A stretch of 64,000 nucleotides of DNA, taken from Onchocerca volvulus. Its lineage: Eukaryota; Nematoda; Chromadorea; Rhabditida; Onchocercidae. The notes under the pieces are model-generated. The model had not been told where the DNA came from. It worked only from the letters and a program-made list of their open reading frames with translations, and made no database searches. Numbering within the stretch: the first letter of the stretch is position 1; the number at the start of each line of letters is the position of its first letter. Location of the stretch: NCBI GenBank assembly GCA_000499405.2, contig HG738136.1:1962646-2026645 (forward strand). Reading direction: 5' to 3'. Shown piece by piece: positions 53,863 through 64,000 of this stretch. Position numbers and translations under genes: made by a program.

Positions 53863-55179
53863 ATAATATGAACATTTGAAATGGTACAAATGAATGAATA
53901 AAATTAAAGCATCGATAATGCTGAATGTATCAGTATCAATAAGAAAAAAAAAATCCACCATAAAGATGTCATATGGTTATGTATTCATTTATTTATGTTT
54001 TATTTTATTAATTTATTTTATATTTTAATTTTTTTATTTATATTTTATTTTATATGTATTTTATTTTAATATCTACCATAAAAATGTCACAAAATTTATT
54101 TATTTATACTTTATTTTAATCCTGAGAATCTCATCCACCTATCTAGAGAACCTCATTTACCTTTAAAATTACCAAACATGCCCAGAAACTCCATCTCTTA
54201 CATACCTTTGGAATCTTTAGCCATCTTGTCCTTCCCAAAACAATCGAAGGTTCGTCCTGCGTATGTAACCTTTTTCTTAACTGAGACGCAATGAAAATTG
54301 TTACCCCAGCAGATAGTTAATACAGTATCGAACAATTACTTGAAATATTAGAAAATATTATTTATTTCATTTAAATGCTAAATTTAATTCTTGCATTACT
54401 TAACTCAATCACTTGCGCTATATTATCACAAATCAAATAGAATATGCCATAAATTTGAATTCCATTAATCAGTAAATCATTCGTTGAAATGGAATTATTC
54501 GATTTATTTATTTATATTGCATTTTATTTCTAATGTATGTATATTTATTTACTCATTTATTTAATATAAATTAATCCAATTATTTGATTGTATTAGCAAA
54601 ATAAAGATATTTACAGCAATCGACAAGGAATTAATACAATAGGAATTGCATTAATTAATAAATGGAATCATTCGATTCATTTATTTATTTATTCATATTC
54701 AAATTTATTTTCCAATATATACATATTTTGTTTACTCACTAATTTATGACAAATTAATTCAATTATTTAGCAATGACCAATTCTCTCTTTTTTTTTATTC
54801 TCTTTCTCTTTCTCTTTGTCTGAATTAATCTTTCTTATTTTTCTCATCGTATAAAACTCTCTGATTTTTGATTCTTTGATTGAGGTCAGAAGATAAAAGT
54901 TAAAATTTTGATTTGACTTTTACAGAATTTTAATAAACACCAATATCGAGATTTGTTTACATTTCTTAGCACTCACATTAAATAGCAGTAGTTAGCAGTG
55001 ATTGCAGCTGCACTTGCATTTGCAAACTGCAAGTTATCGTTGCAGTTTTAAGCTTTAACATAAATGTTCGAGTCTAATCAAGTATATATGGCAAGAGATT
55101 GTCTTGTTTACTTAAGATATGATGAGCAAACGATCACTAAGTCTACAAGCACGAAAAGTATACCAATTCTCTTCTTTTC

Positions 55180-55225
55180 TTCTCTGTCTCTCTCTCCCTC
55201 TCTCTCCCTCTCTTTTCCCTCTGAA
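55180..55225. repeat. CT-rich microsatellite
   Basis: A run of TCTC and CCCTCTCT units on the plus strand, about 45 bp. Confidence 0.8.
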
Positions 55226-55869
55226 TACTTCCGATTCATTCTCTCTTTTCATTCGATCTCTTAAAAAATTTAAAAATTCCAATTATTTATGTACAAAAAA
55301 AATCACATTTTGTTGAATTAATAGATATTCTCGAGATTTTTTTTTTTTTTTAATTTGACAAGAATTTTCAAAAACTCAACAACTTATTACTAAGATAGTT
55401 GGCAGATTGGAGACAGCTATTCGAGATTGATTAGTGATATGATATCTTTTGATATATTCTTAGTTTTAATTACACTTTTGACCTTTCCATTTATTTAAGT
55501 TCACAAATTTGTAATTAGGTTTATTAATAATTTCTTGGTTAAATGAGACAAAACCTTAGTTGCATTTGATTTTTATCATGATTATATTGCCTTTTTATGC
55601 AAATTAAACGTTTATAAAATTATAATTTTATTTTAACATTTCAGTAAATTTAAATTTTAACCATTTGAAATTTGTATTTAGCTGATATTAATTTAATTAT
55701 GCAAATTTTCCTCTTAATTACTTATTGTTCGAGAAAATCTTTATTTGATGAGTAAGCAAATGTGAAATGTTGCGTCAACGAGCAATATGTTAAGAAATAA
55801 TTTCATAAAATTTAAATAATATTTTGAAATCTGTCTCTTTTTTCACGAAACATCACAATATTGATCATT

Positions 55870-56175
55870 TGTTAATTAATTTCATAATCAATATCGATTA
55901 TTTACTATTAATTTTGTCAGAATATTTGTCATTTAATACTAATTTTATCATAATGTCCGATTATTTTTATTCATTTCATAATCAATATCGATTATTTATT
56001 ATTGATTTTATCGCAAAATCGACCATTTATTAATCAATTTCATAATCAATATCAATTATTTATTGTTGATCTTATCAGAATGTTCATCATTTATTACTAG
56101 TTTTGACACAATATCTGTTTACTTTTATTAATTTCATGATCAGTACCGATTATTTAATATTTAATTTTATCAATA
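55870..56175. repeat. Minisatellite built on TTTCATAATCAATATCGATT
   Basis: The core TTTCATAATCAATATCGATT followed by ATTTATTATT recurs at about 55880, 55976, 56038 and 56136. The spacing is near 97, 62 and 98 bp, pointing to a higher-order pattern built from a shorter unit. The array is flanked by two direct copies of AATTTCATAAAATTTAAATA (about 55799 and 56204). Confidence 0.75.
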
Positions 56176-56899
56176 TATTTTATAATTTTTATTTTTTCAC
56201 AGAATTTCATAAAATTTAAATAATATTTTAAAATTTATTGCTTTCTTCTATGTCAAAAAGAAAGAAATTGAAGTTTCCAGAATTATGGATTTTTTATGCT
56301 GATTTTGATCGATAAAGCGCCCTTTTTTCAATCACTGCTAAATTCATAATTAAACTTTATTAAGAGTCATAGATAAATCGATTAATTTGAGTGATTGAAA
56401 ATTTAAGGAAAAAGGAAGTTTGAAATCGTTTTTATAAGAAATGAAATCATGATCAATTCATGATATGATAAGCAACTTTTTGACAATCAGTGATCACATA
56501 GCCATGAGCTGAATCGATTATTTCAAGTTTTTATAAATCTAATGGAAAATAAAATTTGAAATTGTTTACAACAAATGAAATTATAATCAATTCGAAATGA
56601 TAAGCAAATTTTGACAGATATCATTATCACTTTTTTTTTTTTTTTCTATTCTTATCTTTTCTATCGCAGAATGATTCAACAGATTGATTGTTAAATGTCT
56701 TTCCGTACTGATTCGTCTTCTCTATCGATCGATCCATCTGATGCTCTTCGTTTGAATGCTAAATTTTATGCAAGCAAGTTTGGAATCTGATGCCATTTCA
56801 TTCAATAATAATCAAATGTATTTAAAAGTTGAAGCATATCAGAAAAATTTTTTATTTTACCAATAAGGATCGATTTTTTTTTTTTAAATTAACTTATTT

Positions 56900-57850
56900 T
56901 GGCATATCTTTTGATTATTTTGATGTATCTTTTGTTAACAAAGAGAAAATGACTATTATCAGATCACGTATTATTTTGGCGTGTCTTTTGTAATATAATA
57001 TTCAAGATAGAATTTCATTTTTTTTTTTGCATTAAAAAAAAGTTTCAAAACAATTTTACGTGATTCTTTAAATATAACAATAATTTCTCACGTATTATTT
57101 TGGCGTACTGTATAAAATTTGCATATTGTATTAGACGTGATTGCTATCAGTATAAGAATTACGTAAAAGTAGATTAATTTATCATGTTTTAAGCTAATTA
57201 TAAGCATATTTAAATATATATAATCGTATCGTAATCCTACAAATCTTGAAAGTACGTGATACCGTATTTTTCGATACATTGTAGCACATACTGTATCTTC
57301 ACAACCAATATACCTATGAATTTTGTCATATTTAAAGATAAACTATAATCAGATATATACGTAATCGTGTAAAATATTAAAGTTACCTAGTAACGTGTCA
57401 TACGTAACTAGTAACTTATGAAATTACGTGTTCCATCTGTTCATTAAGTAAATTACGGTATGTTACGGTATTTAAGTAGTAATAAACACTCCTCTTTCTT
57501 TTTAAGTATGATTCACTACAAAGAAAAAGTAAACATGCAGCTAAAATACATCGTTAAATTTTGTTGTACTTAAAGATTTCTCTATTGTAACAACAATTAC
57601 TTTGATTTTGAGTAAAATCTACATATTATATTAGAAATATATTAGAAATTGAAATACAAGAAATTGCCAATTTTTCTTCTCAAATTGAATTTAATTCAAA
57701 TTAAAACGAATTTAATGAGATCCAAAAATTAATTAATCAAATGAAACCAATTCACGTATATTGAAGCCTTAATACACGTATGAATTTACGTGTTCCATCT
57801 ATTCGTTACGTGAAAGTTAAGTGTTAAACGTAATAAATATTTCTCTTCCT
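56900..57850. repeat. Dispersed short repeats rich in TACGTG/CACGTA
   Basis: ATTATTTTGGCGTGTCTTTT-like words recur near 56905, 56970 and 57090. A longer pair starting TTACGTGTTCCATCT (57423 and 57790) can be followed for about 100 bp into TATAAATGATTCACCAATG-like sequence. They look like decayed copies of one repeat family. Confidence 0.55.
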
Positions 57851-59483
57851 TTCTCATAGATACATATAAATGATTCACCAATGCTTGCTCATCAAATTTC
57901 GTATCGAAAACGGATGGAACGATAGTTTCTATCGATGTTTGCATTTGTCGATTCGAATACCTTCGATTTTCACTCTTCCAAAAAGCTTCTTTTTTTTCAT
58001 TTCATCATCAATTTTTACATTTCATTCTTTAAAGTGAGTATTCGAAATTGCCCAATTTTTTTTAATTTCAACTAATTCAAATCAAAAATTAAATAATCAA
58101 ATTAAATGTATTTTGATTATTTTGACAAAATCAATAATATGTTTCGTTTTTTTTTTTTTTTTTTGGCTTCCATTTTATTTTCTTTCCATCTAATAATGCT
58201 TAATTATTTTGTTTTTAGATAAAATAATTAAATTTTCTTACTTCAATGCTTCAATTTAAATCAATAATTAAATTTTCTTACTTCAATCAATAAGTTCAAA
58301 AATAAGACAAATGTAGACAAGTGAATTTCGAAACGGTCCAATGTAAAAAATATAAAATAGAAAATAAAGAATGTTAAGTAATGAATCGAAAAAATCAATA
58401 ATTTTTGTTAACTTTTAATTTCTACATGTTAATTAATAGCAATAATAGTATTTTGTGTTTAGCTATATTGAAATGCTAAATTTGAAAAATTTTAAAAATG
58501 TCATCCTCTAATTAACAGTTATTATTATTATTATCACTATTAATTAGCATATAAATATTGAAGATTGACAAAAGTTTTAATTAAATTATACTCATTTATT
58601 GTATTTAATTATTTATTCGATTAAAATTCTTCAACTTTTATTTTAATTCAAACTACCTACACAAAATTACTTTCTATGAATTAATCCTTGATCAAGATAT
58701 TTTAATGATTCTATTATCATTATACTTGTGTACATTGATAATTTCTTTTAGGTGATAAATGATAAATAGATTTTTCATTGTGTTATACTGATTACCTTAT
58801 CATAACGATCTACTATTCACTGATTAGCTTTATCATAATGATTCTATTATCATTCTGCAAAATAGGATAATCATCATTTAAAATTGATCACTTATAACCA
58901 ATCACTGATAATATCATTAATTAACGATTATTTTGATTTTTTCTTTCTGATTGTATCGTTTGTACTGTATGTGTTAAAGTAACAAATCATCATTTTATAA
59001 GGATTCGGTAAAGTAAAAATGTGAAAAATTTAAATTTCATAAAATTAATAGATAATTGAAGTTTCAGAAAATGACGTTTATTTCCACTTTTTACGATACT
59101 CAAAAAGAATTATTAGAAAAGTATGATAGATTAAAATGCAGATGATTCATTTTTAATTTGAAAATTTACTAAAATAACTGATGACAATGATATATAGCCT
59201 GGCCTAGAATCATATTTATGAATTATAATTTTAAATTAAAAATAAGTCATTGAATAATTCTATAAAAAAATTAAATTCCCATTCATATTTAAATTTATTT
59301 GCAATTTGTTTTAATAATAACCATTCATGATGTATTTATAGAATATGTGCTAATTGGAAATGATCGAAAATTTCTTAATCTATTGAAAAAAAAAAAATTA
59401 AATGAAAAAAAAATTTTTTTTCCAAATTTCAGATTAATTTTCAGCGAAATTCTGTGTAAAATTCTGAATCTATTAGACAGAAA

Positions 59484-60892
59484 ATGTTAATTAAGCCACT
59501 ACATATTTGGCTTTGTTATTTAATATTCGCATTAAGTAAGTAGTTTTAAATTATTGATTATTTTGCAATTTCCTTTTATAGAAATAAGTTCATAAATTTT
59601 TTTTTTTTTAATGAATTTTATTACGATTTCCAAGTTTATTAAATGAAATTTATGAAAGTAAAATTTGATTTTTTCAATCCTATAAAAGAAAACATATGGA
59701 AAAGTTTTCTTCGATCAATTTAGACAATTTGCGAAATTATGAGTTCCCCGAGAAGTCTCGAATTGGCTAGCCAAGATTAGGAAATCTATGGGATCATTTT
59801 GCAGCCTGGCATAACGATAAATGCCTAAATGATTGCTTTGGCATTTCCTTCGTCTTCCGTTTCCCCGAAAAATGATTTATCAGGATATTTAAGTTTAGAT
59901 TTACGATAAGATATCGTACAATCAGGTACCGTATTCTGATACTGCTAGGCATAGCATAGTATTATTTACCGTAATAATCTTGTTTAACTCGCAAATTTTA
60001 TTTTTTTTTTCTAGGTGATATAGTAAGTGGTCAGCTACATAATCCATTATCGCATTATATCGAAGGACGCCTCGGCAACAGAAAAATTTGGTGGTGTCCA
60101 TCGGGATATGGTATTCAATAAATCGTACTTTCTTTCGATTTATTCAACTAATTCAAATACTGTAGTTAACTTAATTACAGTATCCGAAGCATTTTGCCTC
60201 GAATTTTTTATCTTTGATAATTTATTCTCATTATTTTAATGAATGATAATAATTTTCAAATTATTTTCAAATTTCAGGATATTTGGCTTATTGTCCACAA
60301 CCAACAGATTCGGACAGCTATAATTGGTGCTGTACTTGGCCATATTTAGGCTCATGGAAACCATCCTGTTGTCCATTTGCTATTCCAACCGGTGCACTAA
60401 TTGCTATTATCATTGCTTCCATTGTTTTCATAGCTTGTAAGTTTTTTGCGATTTTTTAATTAATTTCATTTCATTCACAATTTTTTTTTTAAATATCCGG
60501 ATTAATCAAGGAAAACATATCGTAAAATAATTTTACTAGTGTTAATTAAATCTTAATCATAATTAGGATTAAAGATACCGAATGATATCTTTGGAGTGAT
60601 AAGGAATAACTTGATAATTTCTTAGAAATAATAATCATCGGATTCTCCAATAATATTCAATTATATATTTGATGATATTTATAAATGTATGCAAATGATA
60701 GTTTTACATCGTAGAAGAATCATTGCCATGTTAGCATTGAATCATTCTACCGCAGTATCGCGGTAAAAGAATTTTTTTGACGATCGATAATTTGCAGTGC
60801 TAGTATTTCTATCATGTTGGTGTTGCTTCTGTTGTCCATTGTACAAGCAATTATATGATACCGATGAGAAGGATTATGATGCAAGACGCTGA
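59484..60892 (+). CDS. Shisa-like (STMC6-type) cysteine-rich single-pass membrane protein
   Basis: Four exons join in phase: 59484-59535, 60015-60110, 60278-60436 and 60798-60892, giving 133 aa. A signal peptide (MLIKPLHIWLCYLIFALS) is followed by an ectodomain with exactly six cysteines in the order C, C, CC, CC (WWCPSGY, AYCPQPTD, NWCCTWP, PSCCPF). A single membrane helix comes next (GALIAIIIASIVFIALLVFL). A juxtamembrane CWCCFCC cluster, likely palmitoylated, precedes a short charged tail YDTDEKDYDARR. The topology and cysteine order fit the Shisa/WBP1/VOPP1-type transmembrane adaptor superfamily. No PPxY motif is visible. The exact family member and function are unknown. Conserved phase at all three introns supports a real gene. 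Confidence 0.72.
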
Positions 60893-61193
60893 TAATAGTG
60901 ATTTCGTGATAAGAATTATTTGCGAAATATCTTCACTTATAACTGCCATACTTAAATTTTATCGATTTATTTCAGATTTCAGAATTTCTAAAAATACATC
61001 ACCAAGGATAATTATTGTTTACTTTTACCGTAAGTAAACAGTAATTTTTTTTTCATTTAAATTATCAAAAAATTTGTTAAATTATCGAAAATATTCTTTC
61101 ACAAAAGAGCTTTTAATCAAGATTTATCAGTTTCATCGAATTATAATTCATACGAAAGAAAAGATCAATATTGATCACTTAAAAAAAGATCAA

Positions 61194-61216
61194 CTATTTG
61201 ATCGCTGATCAAATAG
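61194..61216. repeat. Short perfect inverted repeat
   Basis: CTATTTGATC and GATCAAATAG form 10-bp perfect arms around a 3-nt loop. Confidence 0.85.
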
Positions 61217-62082
61217 AATTTAAATTTATTCATTCATTCTATTGTAATTTCCTTTTTCTCAATTTTAATTTCAAATGAGAAAATTATTTCTTGAGAATTA
61301 ATTTCTCTATTAATTACTAAGCATATAGTTGTTATGTTAAAATATATTTTTCAATAAGTATTAAATTAACGATAATCGTTGATTATATTATGTCAACGAG
61401 AATATGCTGCAAGATAAGTCTATCACTGATGATTAAATCTTAATCATAATAACGATCAAAGATCGAAATGATAATTTTGAAATGATAAGAAGTGAAATTT
61501 GAAAGTATCTCATAAATCGATTCATCATTTATCTCTTTTTTGTTGTGTTGCACTTCACTATTTACTAGTTCATTCTATTGTAATTTTCTTTCTTAATTTC
61601 ATTTTCAAGTAGAAATTAATTCTTAGAAAATTTATCGATTTCCTTAAGAATAAAATAAAAATACCACTCGAAATATTTGAAGGAAAGAAAAGAAAAACTA
61701 ATTTTTTTTCTTTTATTTTGAACAAAAACATTTAAAAATTCAATTAATATGAGGTAAACTCTTTTCATTTTCGAATCAGTCAAGCCAATATTATTCTTTT
61801 TTAGAAAGGAGAAAAAAGAACTTTTATTTTTTCAAATAATGAGTAATTTGCTTAATTACACTCTGTAAGAATGATAGGAAAAGAGAAGAAAGAATTAATA
61901 ATTTGGCATTTCAATGAAATTACACCTTTTTATTGCTCATTTATATTATTATCATCTTATCTTTTAACTCCTCTATTATTATTATTATCAGTAATTCTAA
62001 TTTCAATTCTTTCTAGTAATACTATTATTATTTGTAAAGAAATAATAATTCACCGAGAATTGTTTTTTTTTTTTAGCAAATT

Positions 62083-62148
62083 TCATTTCAGAAATAATTC
62101 TTCCATATGAAAAAAAACAAGCTAAAATTAGAATTATTTCTGAAATGA
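62083..62148. repeat. 19-bp perfect inverted repeat with 28-nt loop
   Basis: The arms at 62083-62101 and 62130-62148 (TCATTTCAGAAATAATTCT and its complement) are identical. A T-run before the left arm and an A-run after the right arm extend the symmetry. Confidence 0.9.
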
Positions 62149-63675
62149 TTAAAAAAAAAAAAAAGAGAAAATATAGTTTCGCCAGTATCAGACTTTAAAT
62201 CATTTCAATCTTTTCGAAATAGTTTATCTATGGCAGCAAGAAACTGTTGAAACATTTTTTTTTTCTTTTTTTGTGAGGAAATAATTGAAATTTTTAAAAT
62301 AAGACAATTTTTATTCATAAAATTTTATTGATAGTTTAATAGACATGAAAGAGAACCCTTCCAGTTCCTGAATGATGGACTTTTTGGCTCATATCTGGCA
62401 TAGTTGGCTCCTTTTCATAATCTAATACTTATTTAATTTCATCCATACAAAAATAAAAGCCATAAAAGCCAATAATATGGCTTTTATTTCTGAGATTTTC
62501 CATCTTTCGCTAATTTAACAAATTATTCATCCATTTGATTCAAATTTATTTTGAAGGTTTTAACTTCTTGCGCACATCTGAAATTCTTGAAGCTAAAATT
62601 ATACGCAAATATTTTCTAAATTAAATTTTTTTAAAAAAAGCTATTAGCTAAGTGAAGCCAAATGAAGAATCAAATGATGAATTTTCTCCATGCACAAAAT
62701 ATTTTTTAGTGTACGAAAAAGACAACTTCCTCATGATAATGTTTATTTGTGTTGTTGCCATTTTGTTACCTCATTTTTAATCAATGCTCCGAGATTTTTT
62801 ATGTATGTCTGTAAAGTGTTGAATAAGACTATGATTACGAGTTTTTCCATACGAACTGAAAATTTGATCGATAGTTCGTAAAGTAGTATAAATAAATTTT
62901 TGTAAGATTCATTAACATTAATTTGATAATAATAAAATAATAGATTTATAATTTTTATTTAATGATAAGTTCTACTACAATATAAACATATAATGGTTGA
63001 AATGAATCTCTATTATCTGACATGAATGTTAAATTATATATTAACAATTTAATACTATATTTTTGATATTTAGAAGAGAGATGATGTAAGCAAAGAGGTA
63101 AATGATGTATGATATAAGTAACTTTGATGAGAAATGATGTAAGTAAGAAGTAATGAAATTATAAATTTAAATTAATGCTAAATTGCTAAATTTATCAATG
63201 ATAAGATAATTTATCTGGGTAGTAAACATTTAAATTCTTCCGTTTTTTTTTTTCCTAATATTATGTTTATTTCAACGATTCAATATTCAAGAAAATTTAT
63301 ATGAATTAGGAAAAATTCTCTAAATTTCAAATTTACATATTTAGAATAGTAGAATCTAGCTTCATCGAATAGATTTGCTAATGAGCAAGTTCATGTGTAT
63401 TAACTATTTCCTTGATCTAAATCTGAATTTCAAACTTTATGTTACATATGGTATACGTCAGCGACTTAAAATGAAATAGAAAAGGGACCAATTCCATTTG
63501 ATTTTAATTCATTAAGCATAGGAAAAAGTACAAATAAAGAGGAAAGAAGAGATAAAAGAAAACATGAAACCGAAATTTTTTTTTGAAAATCGATATGATT
63601 TGAATTTCTAATGGATTACAAATGACCGCAAAAGATCTATAAATGGGATGAAAATAAAGTACTAAGTAATAAAAA

Positions 63676-64000
63676 TCAAAGAAAACATTGAATATGTTTC
63701 CGAGAGAGTGTTTCAAGGATATCGATTGCCTCGGAGCTGTCATTCAAACATGGCACATAAACAAACTCTTCTCCACCGTGCTTCCTAAAAATTTAAACTT
63801 GAATTGAATGGAAATCCGAAACTTTACACACATAATTACAATACACTGCCCATTCTTTGACGAAATCTCAATCATAAAATTAAATACCGAAAAGAATCGG
63901 CAAGTTGAAGCTCTAATTCTTCCGTTGTTTCCAAACAATCACTGAAGAAACCGGGTGAAATTACCATGATTCGTTTGACTCCATGCCTCAAAATTGGAAA
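63676..64000 (-). CDS. fech: Ferrochelatase, bacterial type, C-terminal part (cut by window edge)
   Basis: Ferrochelatase inserts ferrous iron into protoporphyrin IX, the last step of haem synthesis. Two exons are visible and join in phase: 63888-64000 (continuing past the edge) and 63676-63784. The first reads ILRHGVKRIMVISPGFFSDC then LETTEELELQLADSFR. The second reads KHGGEEFVYVPCLNDSSEAI then DILETLSRKHIQCFL and a stop. The segments SPGF.SDCLET.EE and YVPCLNDS match proteobacterial ferrochelatases. The corresponding animal segment is SDHIETLYELD and lacks PCLND. Filarial nematodes are reported to carry such a laterally acquired gene. The active-site region lies outside the window, so function cannot be judged here. 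Confidence 0.88.

Larger units (their letters stand above)
53863..59483. other. Long gene-poor AT-rich region
   Basis: About 5.6 kb with no recognisable coding exon on either strand. It contains TTTATTTA-rich stretches (54000-54110, 54500-54740), a CT-rich microsatellite (55180-55225), a minisatellite (55870-56170) and repeated ACGTATTATTTTGGCGT and TTACGTGTTCCATCT words (56900-57850). It may hold promoter DNA for the gene at 59484. Confidence 0.6.
60893..63675. other. AT-rich intergenic region before the ferrochelatase gene
   Basis: About 2.8 kb without a recognisable gene. The two inverted repeats at 61194-61216 and 62083-62148 are its only structured features that I can see. Both flanking genes point towards it (convergent), so it should mostly be 3' flanks. 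Confidence 0.55.

Overview
The window is nuclear DNA of a nematode, most probably a filarial (spirurid) parasite. It is very AT-rich, with short AT-rich introns. It carries two SL1 spliced-leader RNA genes and a 5S rRNA gene in the SL1-5S arrangement known from filariae. Several genes have a splice-acceptor-like AG only 2-25 nt before the start codon, as expected for trans-splicing. The right edge holds the end of a bacterial-type ferrochelatase, a gene reported as laterally acquired in filarial nematodes. All exon joins below were checked by hand for reading-frame phase.

Left block (1-23 kb), minus strand. In transcription order: pex19 (peroxisomal membrane-protein import receptor), spt-5 (transcription elongation factor, 24 exons), mfap1 (spliceosomal protein) and riok-2 (40S ribosome assembly kinase, probably continuing past the left edge). 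The last intron of pex19 contains a 2.1 kb decayed Helitron with recognisable helicase remains and a 3' hairpin ending in CTAG. Two short internally deleted relatives lie at 4.2 and 39.6 kb.

Middle (24-32 kb), plus strand. hda-1, a class I histone deacetylase with 13 exons, is divergent from pex19. It is followed by an AT-rich stretch and then the SL1 / SL1-5S tandem cluster. The first unit of that cluster has lost nearly all of its 5S gene.

Accessory stretch (32-42 kb). A four-exon HAND-family bHLH gene (minus) lies among AT-rich and repetitive DNA. Next is a small secreted Ly6/uPAR-like three-finger protein gene with ten cysteines (plus).

Ribosome block (42-54 kb), minus strand. In transcription order: an ATP synthase coupling factor 6-like gene, ddx10 (Dbp4-type DEAD-box helicase) and utp15. 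The last two act in U3-dependent small-subunit processing and lie 295 bp apart, a candidate operon.

Right block (54-64 kb). A long gene-poor AT-rich region with local repeats comes first. It is followed by a small Shisa-like (STMC6-type) six-cysteine membrane protein gene (plus), more AT-rich DNA, and the last two exons of ferrochelatase (minus) at the edge.
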